Assembly: GCF_029714185.1 (NCBI RefSeq)
Contig: NZ_CP121671.1
Coordinates: 124,001 to 188,000 of the forward strand
DNA: 64,000 nucleotides
Direction: 5' to 3'
DNA from: Halobacillus naozhouensis
GTDB lineage: Bacteria > Bacillota > Bacilli > Bacillales > Halobacillaceae
Positions 54,411 through 62,929 of the stretch are shown here, in pieces. Under the pieces are notes generated by a model that made no database searches, had not been told where the DNA came from, and saw only the letters and a program-made list of their open reading frames with translations. The translations under genes and the position numbers were made by a program. Positions within the stretch are counted from its first letter, which is position 1. Every line of letters starts with the position of its first letter.

Positions 54411-56504
54411 CTAATAGGATAATCCGTGACCGTACTCATAAAGAGGCTCACCATTCTCCCCAGGAATGGTTACGGGTAGCAATCCAGACGGGTTATTTTT
54501 GCCAAATAGGGTGGCAGCCGTTGCTTCAAAGCTTGCTTCCCTGAATCCGTATTGAGCTAAATATCCATCGATTTCAGGGTAGCCCATGATGTCGTATGGA
54601 TTACGAATTCCAACACCAATTACAGTTACATCCAGCTCCTCAACAAGTTGATTCACTAACTGCATCTGTGAACTGTTTTCTGAGCGACCACTGACGTTAT
54701 AAGTGTAAGTGCCTGCTATGATCGTATCTGCGCTTTCTAATTGATTGAGTTGTTCCATACTTAACGGCCCAGAAGCATCAATCAATTCGGTGTTCCCATG
54801 GTGGCTGAGAACAGATTGATACAGGCTGTTAATATATGTGTTTCCAATGACGACTATTTTGTCATCGGATGCAGAGTTAAGTGGTAAGCTACCATCATTT
54901 TTCACGAGAGTAATGGATTGTTCAGCGGCTTCTTTTTCAACTTGTTTGTGTGCATCGGATCCCACAACTTGCCGGGCATTTGCTAAAACCTCGTCCATAT
55001 TTGTTGCGGTCTCAGATTTAATCACCCCGCGATTCAGTTTAAGGGTCAGGATTCTTTCTACAGACTCTTCGATACGATCTACACTGATTTCTCCAGATTC
55101 TACTGCTTCAAGCAATCCTTTGACGACCTGTTCAAGGCCAACAGGCATGAGCACAATGTCAGTACCTGCTTTGACTGCCCGAATGACAGCGTCTACGGAA
55201 CCAAAGTGTTCTGTAATAGCATTCATGTTTAGGGCGTCAGTAATGATGACCCCATCATATCCCATGTCCTCTCGCATTAAACCAGTGAGTACTTTAGGAG
55301 AAAGCGTGGCAGGCAAGGAAATTTTTGTGCCATCCTTTTTAGAAATCACCTTGGTATCATCGATTTTCGGAAACGTAACATGTGCTGTCATAATGGCATC
55401 AATTCCAGCGTCCATTGCTTGTTGGAATGGGTATAACTCAACTTTCATTAGTCGTTCTTTATCGTAAGGAACTTCAGGAAGGCCGAGGTGAGAATCAACT
55501 GCCGTGTCACCGTGACCCGGGAAGTGCTTAGCAGTTGCAGCTACTCCTGTACTCTGAAGCCCTTCAGTGTAAGCAACACCGAGGTCAGCGACCAGCTCAG
55601 GTGATTCGCCGAAAGAACGAACACCAATAACAGGATTATCGGGATTGTTGTTAACATCTAATACGGGTGCAAGGTTCATGTTAATCCCTAAGGCACTTAA
55701 TTCTTCCCCAATGGCCTGCCCAACATCATAGGAAAGTTCGCTTGATCTCGTTGCTCCGAGTGCCATATTACCAGGCATGTCTGTCCCGGATTGTAAGCGA
55801 GTTACAATGCCGCCTTCCTGATCAATGGCCATGAGTAGGCCGTATTTTTCAGCCGCTGCTTGATAATCTGCAACAAGCTTAGCTGTTTGTTCAGTCGTTA
55901 CAACATTTTCACGGAAAAGTATGACCCCGCCGAGATGGTACTCTTTTACGATTTGTTCAATCTCAGGGAGCATTTCCGTAACATTTTCTCCTTCCCATTT
56001 TCTGAAATCAGGCATGAGCATTTGGCCAATCTTTTCATTGATCGTCATATTTTCAATGGCTTGCTCGATAATGTCATAGCGTTCACCTTGTTGCTTAACG
56101 ACCTTTCCTTCAAAAGAAGGTTTTTGCTTTAGTGTCGGCTTAACCGGTTTATGGTCAATAGCAATTCGGTCTTTATAAACGCCGTCAGAAACGGTAATGA
56201 ATGTGCGGCCATTGTGCCCAGAAAGAGTGACCTCACCATCCTCAACTACAGCTACATTTTTATTCGTGGTGGACCAGGTAAGGTCTTTTGTTACCTTTTC
56301 AAAATGACCATCTTCATAGATGTGCAGGGCCGTGAGACTTATTTTATTATCGGTAATTTGGTCTTCAACCTGCGGGACATTTTCTAGGAGTATAAGATCT
56401 TTTACTGCTGAATGATCCTCTGCAGCAACGGTGTTCGGCATAAGCGGTACCAGTAAGGCGAGTATGATCATGAGCATGGTAACGGGATTACGTATTGGCT
56501 TCAT
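54411..56504 (-). CDS. nagZ: Exported beta-N-acetylglucosaminidase NagZ (GH3)
   Basis: NagZ removes GlcNAc from muropeptides. The 697 residues have a signal peptide (MKPIRNPVTMLMIILALLVP), an N-terminal Ig-like stretch (about 40-120), and the GH3 barrel with AIDQEGGIVTRLQ, the Asp-His dyad segment KHFPGHGDTAVDSH (about 326-339) and the nucleophile D423 in VIITDALNM, then a C-terminal domain. This matches secreted Bacillus NagZ rather than the one-domain cytosolic Gram-negative form. ATG 56504 was chosen for its signal peptide; it lies 23 bases after amiE. It is about 55 residues longer than I recall for B. subtilis NagZ. Confidence 0.93.
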   Translation of the reverse strand: MKPIRNPVTMLMIILALLVPLMPNTVAAEDHSAVKDLILLENVPQVEDQITDNKISLTALHIYEDGHFEKVTKDLTWSTTNKNVAVVEDGEVTLSGHNGRTFITVSDGVYKDRIAIDHKPVKPTLKQKPSFEGKVVKQQGERYDIIEQAIENMTINEKIGQMLMPDFRKWEGENVTEMLPEIEQIVKEYHLGGVILFRENVVTTEQTAKLVADYQAAAEKYGLLMAIDQEGGIVTRLQSGTDMPGNMALGATRSSELSYDVGQAIGEELSALGINMNLAPVLDVNNNPDNPVIGVRSFGESPELVADLGVAYTEGLQSTGVAATAKHFPGHGDTAVDSHLGLPEVPYDKERLMKVELYPFQQAMDAGIDAIMTAHVTFPKIDDTKVISKKDGTKISLPATLSPKVLTGLMREDMGYDGVIITDALNMNAITEHFGSVDAVIRAVKAGTDIVLMPVGLEQVVKGLLEAVESGEISVDRIEESVERILTLKLNRGVIKSETATNMDEVLANARQVVGSDAHKQVEKEAAEQSITLVKNDGSLPLNSASDDKIVVIGNTYINSLYQSVLSHHGNTELIDASGPLSMEQLNQLESADTIIAGTYTYNVSGRSENSSQMQLVNQLVEELDVTVIGVGIRNPYDIMGYPEIDGYLAQYGFREASFEATAATLFGKNNPSGLLPVTIPGENGEPLYEYGHGLSY

Positions 56505-56527
56505 CGCATCGTCCACTCCCTTTAGAA

Positions 56528-58237
56528 TTAGTAGCTTCGTTTCTCCCATTGGCTATTTGTAATATTTACAAGTGACGCCTCGTTATTCCCACTTGTAAGC
56601 TTTAGGTTTGTCACATACCATCCTCTTCCGTTCGTACTTCCGTCTGTCTCGTAGCGAAAGCGGACAAATTGTGTACCTTCAGGGATGGTCACCTTTTTAG
56701 ACTGCCAGGAGACGCTTGTCCCTGTATAAAGCTCGTTAGTCTGCGACCAGTTTACTCCGTCGCGGGACACTTCAACCATGCCGAAATCATATCCTTGTTC
56801 GATCCGATACCAGGAATCAAAGGTTAGGGTAGCAGTTTCGTTAACAGAGACCCTGGCTGTTAATGTTCGGTTTAGCTGGTCACCATATCCTGAGAACCAA
56901 GCATCTTCTTTCGATGGCATATGGACAGGAATCGCATCAGCTACTTTTCTGGCAAATTGCCGACGTGCCGGGTTAGTCGATACAGTCTCCCGGGTAGGGT
57001 GAACCCGGTTTGTTAGTAAAATGGCTATCGTTTCATTGTTAGGGTTGAGAACTATAGATGTCCCTGTGTAACCGGTGTGTCCGATCGATGAGGCTTCAGA
57101 TAAAGCGTCCATGTACCAGCCTTGGGCAAGTTCCCAGCCTAGTCCGTGCTCATTACCCGGGAACTCTGGAATTTGATTTTTTATCAGTAACTCCACAGTT
57201 TCCGGTTCGAGGATTTGCTTGTTGCCATATCGTCCCTCGTTTAAAAACATGTGTCCTAACTTGGCTAGGTCCTTTGCCGTAGAAAAAACACCAGCGTGAC
57301 CTGCCACGCCTCCTAGTGACCAGGCATTCTCATCATGTACTTCTCCCCAGACGAGACCGCGGCCTGTCCAAGGCTGATATTCAGTTGCTGCAATTCGTTG
57401 TTTTAATTGTTCGGGAGGGTTATACATGGTATCCGTCATGTTGAGAGGTTCCGTGAGGTTTTCTTTGACGAAAGTATCCAGGCTCTGACCTGAAATGCGT
57501 TCAATAATAGAAGCTAAGGTAATCATGTTGAGATCACTGTAGGTGTATGTAGTTCCTGGTGGGTTAGCTAATGGATACTGATAAACATATTGCAGCCGCT
57601 CTTCTTTACTATCCCCAATCGTATACAGAGGTATCCAGGCTTTAAATCCCGATGTATGGGTCATCAGCTGTTTAATCGTTACATTTTCTTTACCGTTTTG
57701 AGCAAATTCCGGAATATATTTGGCTACCGGGTCATCTAATTCGAAAAAACCTTGCTCATAAAGCTTCATAGCTGCTGTTGTTGTGAAAATTTTGCTAAGA
57801 GAGGCGATATCAAAAATCGTATCTTTCTGCATAGCAACAGGCTCGTCCACCTTGTTGCCTTGATCATCTTTGTACAAAACTGCTTTTCCGTATGCTTCAC
57901 GCTGAACGATATGCCCACGGCGGGCTACAAACGTCACTGCGCCGGGCATCACTCCATCTGCAATCATTGATTCCATGACAGAATCAATTTCTCGTAATGG
58001 GGTTACCCTCATGCCTGCTCCTTTAATGGATCCAGGATGTAAGATAGGGGAAGATGGTCCTGAATTCCCCCAGGAAAAAGCAGGATGAGCCCGTTCCTGA
58101 TTCCGTTTCATTTCTTGCTTTTCAATCGTAGGTTTGTTTTTTTCGCTCGCAATCACACTCCTTTCAGAATTTGCCGGGAACATAAATGAAACAGATAACA
58201 TAACTAAAATAGTCAACATCGATGTTTCCTTTTTCAT
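56528..58237 (-). CDS. amiE: Exported AmiE-like serine amidase with extra C-terminal beta domain
   Basis: AmiE (YbbE) removes the stem peptide from MurNAc and belongs to the serine beta-lactamase-like family. The 569 residues have a signal peptide (1-30), the SxxK catalytic motif S146-L147-S148-K149, YSDLN as the YxN motif, and HTGYTG as the third motif. Residues 455-569 are an added beta-rich module (DSWYRIEQGYDFGMVEVSRD) resembling domains appended to secreted M6-type proteases. ATG 58237 follows AAAGGAGG. It is first in the amiE-nagZ-namZ operon. Other serine hydrolase functions are possible, but the neighbours favour muropeptide amidase. Confidence 0.87.
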   Translation of the reverse strand: MKKETSMLTILVMLSVSFMFPANSERSVIASEKNKPTIEKQEMKRNQERAHPAFSWGNSGPSSPILHPGSIKGAGMRVTPLREIDSVMESMIADGVMPGAVTFVARRGHIVQREAYGKAVLYKDDQGNKVDEPVAMQKDTIFDIASLSKIFTTTAAMKLYEQGFFELDDPVAKYIPEFAQNGKENVTIKQLMTHTSGFKAWIPLYTIGDSKEERLQYVYQYPLANPPGTTYTYSDLNMITLASIIERISGQSLDTFVKENLTEPLNMTDTMYNPPEQLKQRIAATEYQPWTGRGLVWGEVHDENAWSLGGVAGHAGVFSTAKDLAKLGHMFLNEGRYGNKQILEPETVELLIKNQIPEFPGNEHGLGWELAQGWYMDALSEASSIGHTGYTGTSIVLNPNNETIAILLTNRVHPTRETVSTNPARRQFARKVADAIPVHMPSKEDAWFSGYGDQLNRTLTARVSVNETATLTFDSWYRIEQGYDFGMVEVSRDGVNWSQTNELYTGTSVSWQSKKVTIPEGTQFVRFRYETDGSTNGRGWYVTNLKLTSGNNEASLVNITNSQWEKRSY

Positions 58238-58296
58238 ATGTGCCTCCTTTCAAAACTTGTACACCCATATTGAAAAGGCTTTCATTGCTTGTTTTC

Positions 58297-58326
58297 ATCA
58301 TAAGTTAATGACAATATAGTTGTCTA
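58297..58326 (-). promoter_or_regulatory. Candidate promoter and operator of amiE-nagZ-namZ
   Basis: On the reverse strand TAGACA (58326-58321) and TATGAT (58302-58297) are 18 bases apart. An inverted repeat GACAA-N5-TTGTC (58310-58324) covers the -35 and spacer, a good place for a repressor. In B. subtilis this set is under MurR, but I cannot say whether this is a MurR site. The rest of the 259-base divergent gap to cwlD holds no gene. Confidence 0.45.
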
Positions 58327-58496
58327 TACCACATAAGTCGCATTAATGGTTTGAATAGTGTGAAAACTAATAGAAAAGCAGTAGGAAAATAGTTACATGA
58401 ATTCTAGTTAAAGGAATAGCGGGTTTGCATTTTATACATAACTGAATGTCTTGTCCCATATAGTTTAGATAGGTGATGTAAGGGGAGTGGGGAGAT

Positions 58497-59225
58497 ATGA
58501 TACGGCGTATGAAAACAGCTGGATGGTTACTTGTAGTAGTCGGGGTTGTTTGTTTGATTTCCTATCCTGTGCAAGAGGTGAAAGATGCCTGGCAGACATG
58601 GTCTTCGCCGCTTACGGGCAAAGTGATTGTATTAGATCCAGGTCATGGAGGACCAGATGGCGGTGCAGTTGGGGAAAATGGAACCGAGGAAAAAGAAATT
58701 ACGTTGCAAATCTCTGAAGATTTACGGGATTATTTGCAGCAATCTGGAGCCATTGTTTATTTAACGCGTGAGGATGGGAACGATCTATCATCTGACGAAG
58801 CAGGCAGTTTATCACGGCGTAAAGCAGAAGATATTAGAAATCGAGTTGATTTTATTGAAGATCAAGAGGCGGACTTTTTCCTAAGCTTACACTTGAATGC
58901 CATTCCCTCCCATAAGTGGCGGGGAGCTCAAACCTTTTACAATTCAAAGAATGAAAAGAGTAAAAGCCTCGCAAAGTTTATTCAGTCTGAAATCCGAACC
59001 AGTCTTGATAATACGACAAGAGAAGCGATGGGGCTGAATAACATTTATATTCTCAAACATACAGAAGCGCCCGGGGCATTAGTGGAGGCGGGTTTTTTAT
59101 CGAATCCTGATGAACGGACTTTACTTGAGAGTAATGAGTATCAAAGAAAAATGGCTGAATCTATATATAGAGGAATTTTACGTTATGTCACAGAACTGGA
59201 ATACCCCGATGACTCTGAAGAGTAA
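58497..59225 (+). CDS. cwlD: Spore cortex N-acetylmuramoyl-L-alanine amidase CwlD
   Basis: CwlD strips stem peptides from cortex peptidoglycan so that PdaA can make muramic-delta-lactam, needed for germination. The 242 residues have an N-terminal membrane/signal segment (about 6-22) and an Amidase_3 domain with zinc ligands H50 (LDPGHGG), E65 (in NGTEEKEI) and the His of LSLHLNA, plus catalytic Glu in LVEAGFLSNPDE. ATG 58497 follows GTGGGGAG. No convincing SigE or SigG promoter could be read. Confidence 0.94.
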   Translation: MIRRMKTAGWLLVVVGVVCLISYPVQEVKDAWQTWSSPLTGKVIVLDPGHGGPDGGAVGENGTEEKEITLQISEDLRDYLQQSGAIVYLTREDGNDLSSDEAGSLSRRKAEDIRNRVDFIEDQEADFFLSLHLNAIPSHKWRGAQTFYNSKNEKSKSLAKFIQSEIRTSLDNTTREAMGLNNIYILKHTEAPGALVEAGFLSNPDERTLLESNEYQRKMAESIYRGILRYVTELEYPDDSEE

Positions 59226-59299
59226 GCATATTGCTTAGAAAGCGGTTCATGTATGTTATACTTGCACTGATGAAACATTTCTAAGGAAGGTGACATTTT

Positions 59300-60352
59300 T
59301 TGCTTACACAAGAGGAAGTACTGAATATTCTCCATTCCGTCGAAGATCCGTTTTTACATAAAACGTTAGAAGAGACGGGTGGAGTTGAGGAAATAAAGAT
59401 TAAGGAAGAGAAGAATCATGTCAGTGTCAAGGTTTTAATTGCTAAAACTAACACAGCGGAACAAATGGAACTGCAGCAAAAGATCGTCAATTCCCTTAAA
59501 AGTGGTGGAGCGGCTACTGTTGGACTTCGCTTTGATCAGCTGCCTGACGAAGTAATTGAGAAATTCCAGCCGGCTGCTGAAGAAGCTCAGGAAGCTTCAT
59601 TGCTTGATGGGAAAACAGGCACGAAATTCATTTCGATCGCAAGCGGGAAAGGTGGCGTAGGGAAATCGACCGTAACCGTTAACCTTGCCATCGCTCTTTC
59701 GCGTCTAGGGAAAAAGGTCGGTATTATTGATGCTGATATTTATGGGTTTAGTGTACCGGATATGATGGGAGTAGAAGAACGCCCGGTTGTTCGTGGAGAA
59801 AAGATTATCCCTGTTGAACGGTTTGGTGTGAAAATTGTATCCATGGGCTTCTTTGTTGAAGACAACTCACCCATTATTTGGCGTGGCCCAATGCTTGGGA
59901 AAATGCTGACAAGCTTTTTCAAAGAGGTGGAGTGGGGAGATCTGGATTATCTCTTGCTTGACCTTCCTCCAGGAACTGGAGATATGGCGCTGGACGTACA
60001 TGCTATGCTTCCATCCTCAAAAGAAATCATCGTTACAACGCCACATCCTACAGCTGCATTCGTAGCGGCTCGTGCCGGGCAAATGGCGATTAAAACAGAG
60101 CATGAGATTCTAGGCGTTGTTGAAAATATGGCTTATTTCGAAAGTAAAGAAACCGGTAATAAAGAGTTCGTCTTTGGCCGTGGCGGCGGTGCAAAATTAG
60201 CAGAAGAGCTGAAGACTGATATTCTCGGTCATGTTCCACTGCAACAGCCTTACGAAGATGAGGACGTATTTGCACCTTCTGTATATCAGTCAGATCATCC
60301 GATCGGTGTCACTTACAGAAATATGGCAGCTAAAATAGTCGATAAATATTAA
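59300..60352 (+). CDS. salA: Mrp/ApbC-family P-loop ATPase SalA
   Basis: A 350-residue MinD/Mrp-family protein. It has an N-terminal FSCA (DUF59-like) domain (about 1-95), then the deviant Walker A GKGGVGKST (about 114-122), DADIYGFS and LLLDLPPGTGD. In B. subtilis SalA is an indirect regulator of extracellular protease genes; family members elsewhere carry Fe-S clusters, but the C-terminal CxxC is not seen here. TTG 59300 follows GGAAGGTG and fits the family N-terminus. Confidence 0.93.
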   Translation: MLTQEEVLNILHSVEDPFLHKTLEETGGVEEIKIKEEKNHVSVKVLIAKTNTAEQMELQQKIVNSLKSGGAATVGLRFDQLPDEVIEKFQPAAEEAQEASLLDGKTGTKFISIASGKGGVGKSTVTVNLAIALSRLGKKVGIIDADIYGFSVPDMMGVEERPVVRGEKIIPVERFGVKIVSMGFFVEDNSPIIWRGPMLGKMLTSFFKEVEWGDLDYLLLDLPPGTGDMALDVHAMLPSSKEIIVTTPHPTAAFVAARAGQMAIKTEHEILGVVENMAYFESKETGNKEFVFGRGGGAKLAEELKTDILGHVPLQQPYEDEDVFAPSVYQSDHPIGVTYRNMAAKIVDKY

Positions 60353-60356
60353 TAAA

Positions 60357-60390
60357 AAGCACGCAGCTAGTTGTTTTAAGCTGCGTGCTT
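60357..60390. terminator. Bidirectional terminator between salA and gerD
   Basis: AAGCACGCAGCT (60357-60368) and AGCTGCGTGCTT (60379-60390) form a perfect 12-base-pair stem between convergent genes; the A-rich 5' side gives a T run on the gerD strand. Confidence 0.88.
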
Positions 60391-60399
60391 CATTGATAG

Positions 60400-61020
60400 T
60401 TAAGCACCTTGTCCGGACCCGGATTGTGATTGCCCTTGTCCACCCTGTTTCTTCTGCCCGCCACTTTGTTCACCGGTTTTCATTTTCTCTGCAGCCTGAA
60501 GCAAAGTTTCCGTCATTTTAGCTTGAAACACAGGGCTATTTAAGGTTTCCTGAATCGTTTTCTCTAAGTGGGCCCTAAATTTCTGCCCTTTCATAACTTC
60601 GAGCATCTGTTCCATCATTTCTGGGTTTTGATAAAGCTCTATAAGTGATTTCTGATACTCAGGGTCCTTCATTAACCCCTTCATCAATGTCTTTTGCTCT
60701 TCTTCAATCACTTTGCTGAATTCCTGGACAAATTTTGGATCTGTAAAAAGCTTACCCCAGAATTTCTTACCTTTTTCTGAAAGCAGGGTTTCAATTACAG
60801 CTTGTTTGACGACTTCAGAGTCCAAAGCCATGGCCTGTTGCATCTGCTCATCGGTTAGCACCTCTGTCATCGCTTTTTTACCATCGTCTGTTTTTAATAT
60901 ATCCACCATCATTTTTTTAGTGGTTTCGTAATCCGCTTCCCCGCTGGCTCCCGAAGTACCGCCGCAGGCGGCTAAGAAAACAACGAGTAAAACGGGACAT
61001 ATCAAGCGTAATATGGACAT
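60400..61020 (-). CDS. gerD: Spore germination lipoprotein GerD
   Basis: GerD is a lipoprotein in the spore inner membrane that clusters nutrient receptors. The 206 residues show a lipobox LAAC with C19 as the lipidated residue, a helical core (about 45-175) and a Gln/Gly/Ser-rich flexible tail (about 180-206). AAAGGGG lies before ATG. The place between salA and kbaA matches B. subtilis. Confidence 0.95.
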   Translation of the reverse strand: MSILRLICPVLLVVFLAACGGTSGASGEADYETTKKMMVDILKTDDGKKAMTEVLTDEQMQQAMALDSEVVKQAVIETLLSEKGKKFWGKLFTDPKFVQEFSKVIEEEQKTLMKGLMKDPEYQKSLIELYQNPEMMEQMLEVMKGQKFRAHLEKTIQETLNSPVFQAKMTETLLQAAEKMKTGEQSGGQKKQGGQGQSQSGSGQGA

Positions 61021-61159
61021 AAATTATGTCCCCTTTCCTTTTGTTCTCCTTGCTTTACTATTTGCATTTCGACAAAAAAATATGCGGACTTGAGGAAAAA
61101 TTGCACGCTTCATGATAAAATACGAAAGGGTAATTTAATGTAATTTAGGAGGACGTAAA

Positions 61160-61750
61160 GTGACCAGTAGAAAATGGGTGAGGATGTTTCTAACTACACT
61201 ATTAGTCGGTGCAGTATTGACGTTATTCACCAGTTTTGTTGTAAAACCAGACTCCTACCTCAGGGTGCTGCAGCCACTTCAATTAAGTGAACTGTTAGGA
61301 GTGCTGTTATTTTTCCTTGGGTTTGGGCTTATTTTTAGTGTCATCAGCCAAATGGGCTTTTTTGCATACTTAACGGTTAACCAATTTGGACTAGGGGTTT
61401 TTCGAAGCTTTTGGCCGACGATTCAAGCCTTCTTGGTGGCCTTTACGCTATTTGACCTCATCTATTTCCGCTATCGCGCGGCAGAAGAAGCGTCGGTTTG
61501 GCCCTTTTTATGGACAGCCCTCACTATCCTGTTGTTTTCGTTAATTGTCGCTTGGGTAAAAGCCAAAGAAACGAATGAAAAGGCGTTCACCCCAGCGTTA
61601 TTCTTTATGGTTGTCGTCACAACAGTTGAATGGGTTCCTGCATTACGTGCGGAGGGAAGCGATTACGTATGGTTAATGATTATTCCTCTGTTCGCCTGTA
61701 ATGCTTACCAGCTGTTACTGCTTCACAGGTTAACCGCGAAATCTACATAA
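61160..61750 (+). CDS. kbaA: KinB-signalling pathway activation protein KbaA
   Basis: KbaA is an integral membrane protein that activates the sporulation kinase KinB. The 196 residues have about six membrane helices (first TTLLVGAVLTLFTSFVV, last WLMIIPLFACNAYQLLLL). The start is GTG 61160 after TTAGGAGG. No enzymatic motif is visible, as expected. Order gerD-kbaA-pdaB is conserved. Confidence 0.94.
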   Translation: MTSRKWVRMFLTTLLVGAVLTLFTSFVVKPDSYLRVLQPLQLSELLGVLLFFLGFGLIFSVISQMGFFAYLTVNQFGLGVFRSFWPTIQAFLVAFTLFDLIYFRYRAAEEASVWPFLWTALTILLFSLIVAWVKAKETNEKAFTPALFFMVVVTTVEWVPALRAEGSDYVWLMIIPLFACNAYQLLLLHRLTAKST

Positions 61751-61753
61751 AAG

Positions 61754-61782
61754 TAAGCGGCCTCTGTGAGCCGCTTATTTTT
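61754..61782. terminator. Terminator between kbaA and pdaB
   Basis: TAAGCGGC (61754-61761) and GCCGCTTA (61770-61777) with an 8-base loop and TTTTT after; convergent genes can share it. Confidence 0.85.
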
Positions 61783-62537
61783 CATTCCTCTTTATTTTTT
61801 GCCTGCCCACCGTTTACTAATTCCGTAATCGTAACAAATTCAAGATCTTTTTGTTTAAGTCCAGGAATGATTACTTCCAGCGCTTTGGCCGTTTGCTTAA
61901 TTGAATCAGATGCATGAAGTAATATAATATCTCCCTTTGAACTATTTTCCATGACTTGATTTATGATTGCGTTTGTACCAGGATTTTCCCAATCACGCGG
62001 GTTTAGGCTCCACTGGACTGTTTCGAGCCCTTCCTTTTCAATGGCTGATAATACTTCCTGGTTTAAGTGACCGTGTGGCGGGCGCAAATAATTGATATCC
62101 TCAAACCCTAATTTTTCAAAAGCTTCTTTAGCCTTCTGGATATCTTTTCTTATTTGCTCAGGCTCCATCTTAGAATAGCTTTCATATTCATACCCCATCA
62201 TAGCAATTTCATGTTTACCTTCATGGATATCTTCTACAATATCCGGATGCCGCTCTGCCCAGTTTCCACTTAGAAAAAATGTAGCCTTCGCCTGGTGGGT
62301 TTTTAATTTTTCCAAAATATCATGAACCTTTTCATTTCCCCAGCTAATATTAAAAGTTAGTGCGATAAATGGCTGGTCACCATTTCCCTTTGATAAAGCT
62401 TTAGCCTCGCCATCATTAGAAAAAACAGGGAGTTGACTTCGTTGGCCGATCCACATCATGAATGCACAAAATAAGGCAAGTATAATAATGACACTATAAC
62501 GTTTGATTCGTTCTATTTTCCACGTATAAAAACTCAC
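61782..62537 (-). CDS. pdaB: Polysaccharide deacetylase family sporulation protein PdaB, degenerate site
   Basis: PdaB is needed to maintain spores after the late stages of sporulation in B. subtilis. The 251 residues begin at GTG 62537 (MSFYTWKIERIKRYSVI), which fits the B. subtilis start and has AAAGGAG upstream; the ATG 19 codons earlier has none. One membrane segment (about 12-30) precedes a NodB domain. The usual TFDD motif reads TFNIS, so the catalytic Asp is Asn, and the HxxxH motif is also poor (WAERHPD). RPPHGHLN and LLHASD are kept. It may be a non-catalytic or altered deacetylase. Confidence 0.92.
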   Translation of the reverse strand: MSFYTWKIERIKRYSVIIILALFCAFMMWIGQRSQLPVFSNDGEAKALSKGNGDQPFIALTFNISWGNEKVHDILEKLKTHQAKATFFLSGNWAERHPDIVEDIHEGKHEIAMMGYEYESYSKMEPEQIRKDIQKAKEAFEKLGFEDINYLRPPHGHLNQEVLSAIEKEGLETVQWSLNPRDWENPGTNAIINQVMENSSKGDIILLHASDSIKQTAKALEVIIPGLKQKDLEFVTITELVNGGQAKNKEE

Positions 62538-62660
62538 GCTACAGCAGCTCCTTTTTACCTCTATATAGTCCATCCTTATGAAAAATATGGACAAACTATG
62601 CTAAAAATCACAAAAACAGGGTAAAAATAAAAAGAGTTACTTGAAAGAGGTGGACGAACA

Positions 62661-62882
62661 ATGTACGGATTGATGATAAACGATAATGAACAGCTTGAAA
62701 TAGAGTACTTGTTAAAAAGGGAGATGGAGGAGATCACGTTCGATTTGGGAGATCATCGGATAGATTCTGAAATAAAGGCTGCCATGGAAGAAAGGTATGT
62801 TGTGTTGTTTCAGTTATTTAGAAGGTTTGCAAGCCGGGAAGAATGCTTGCAATACATGCCGAAGAAGAAAAAGCAGAACTAA
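62661..62882 (+). CDS. Small conserved-looking protein of unknown function
   Basis: A 73-residue, highly charged, probably all-helical protein, MYGLMINDNEQLEIEYLLKR at the start and YMPKKKKQN at the end, with a double-acidic segment ITFDLGDHRIDSEI. AAAGAGGTGG precedes ATG. It has no cysteine pair, signal peptide or membrane segment. I recall similar short proteins next to this locus in other Bacillaceae but no function. Good ribosome binding site and normal composition favour a real gene. Confidence 0.75.
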   Translation: MYGLMINDNEQLEIEYLLKREMEEITFDLGDHRIDSEIKAAMEERYVVLFQLFRRFASREECLQYMPKKKKQN

Positions 62883-62929
62883 CTTTGTATGTTATATTCA
62901 CGCTAATACAGAAGGGAGAGTGTGAATAG

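Noticed and set aside
54838..55467. 209-codon forward frame opposite nagZ
   Set aside because: Longest antisense frame, but the reverse strand encodes clear GH3 motifs over the same bases and the forward product is serine/threonine-rich shadow sequence.
58330..58496. SigE or SigG promoter for cwlD
   Set aside because: TGAATT and TGAATA elements occur but none has a properly spaced -10 of the sporulation type.
62538..62594. Longer pdaB start at 62594
   Set aside because: No ribosome binding site there; the GTG at 62537 has AAAGGAG and fits the B. subtilis N-terminus and membrane segment.
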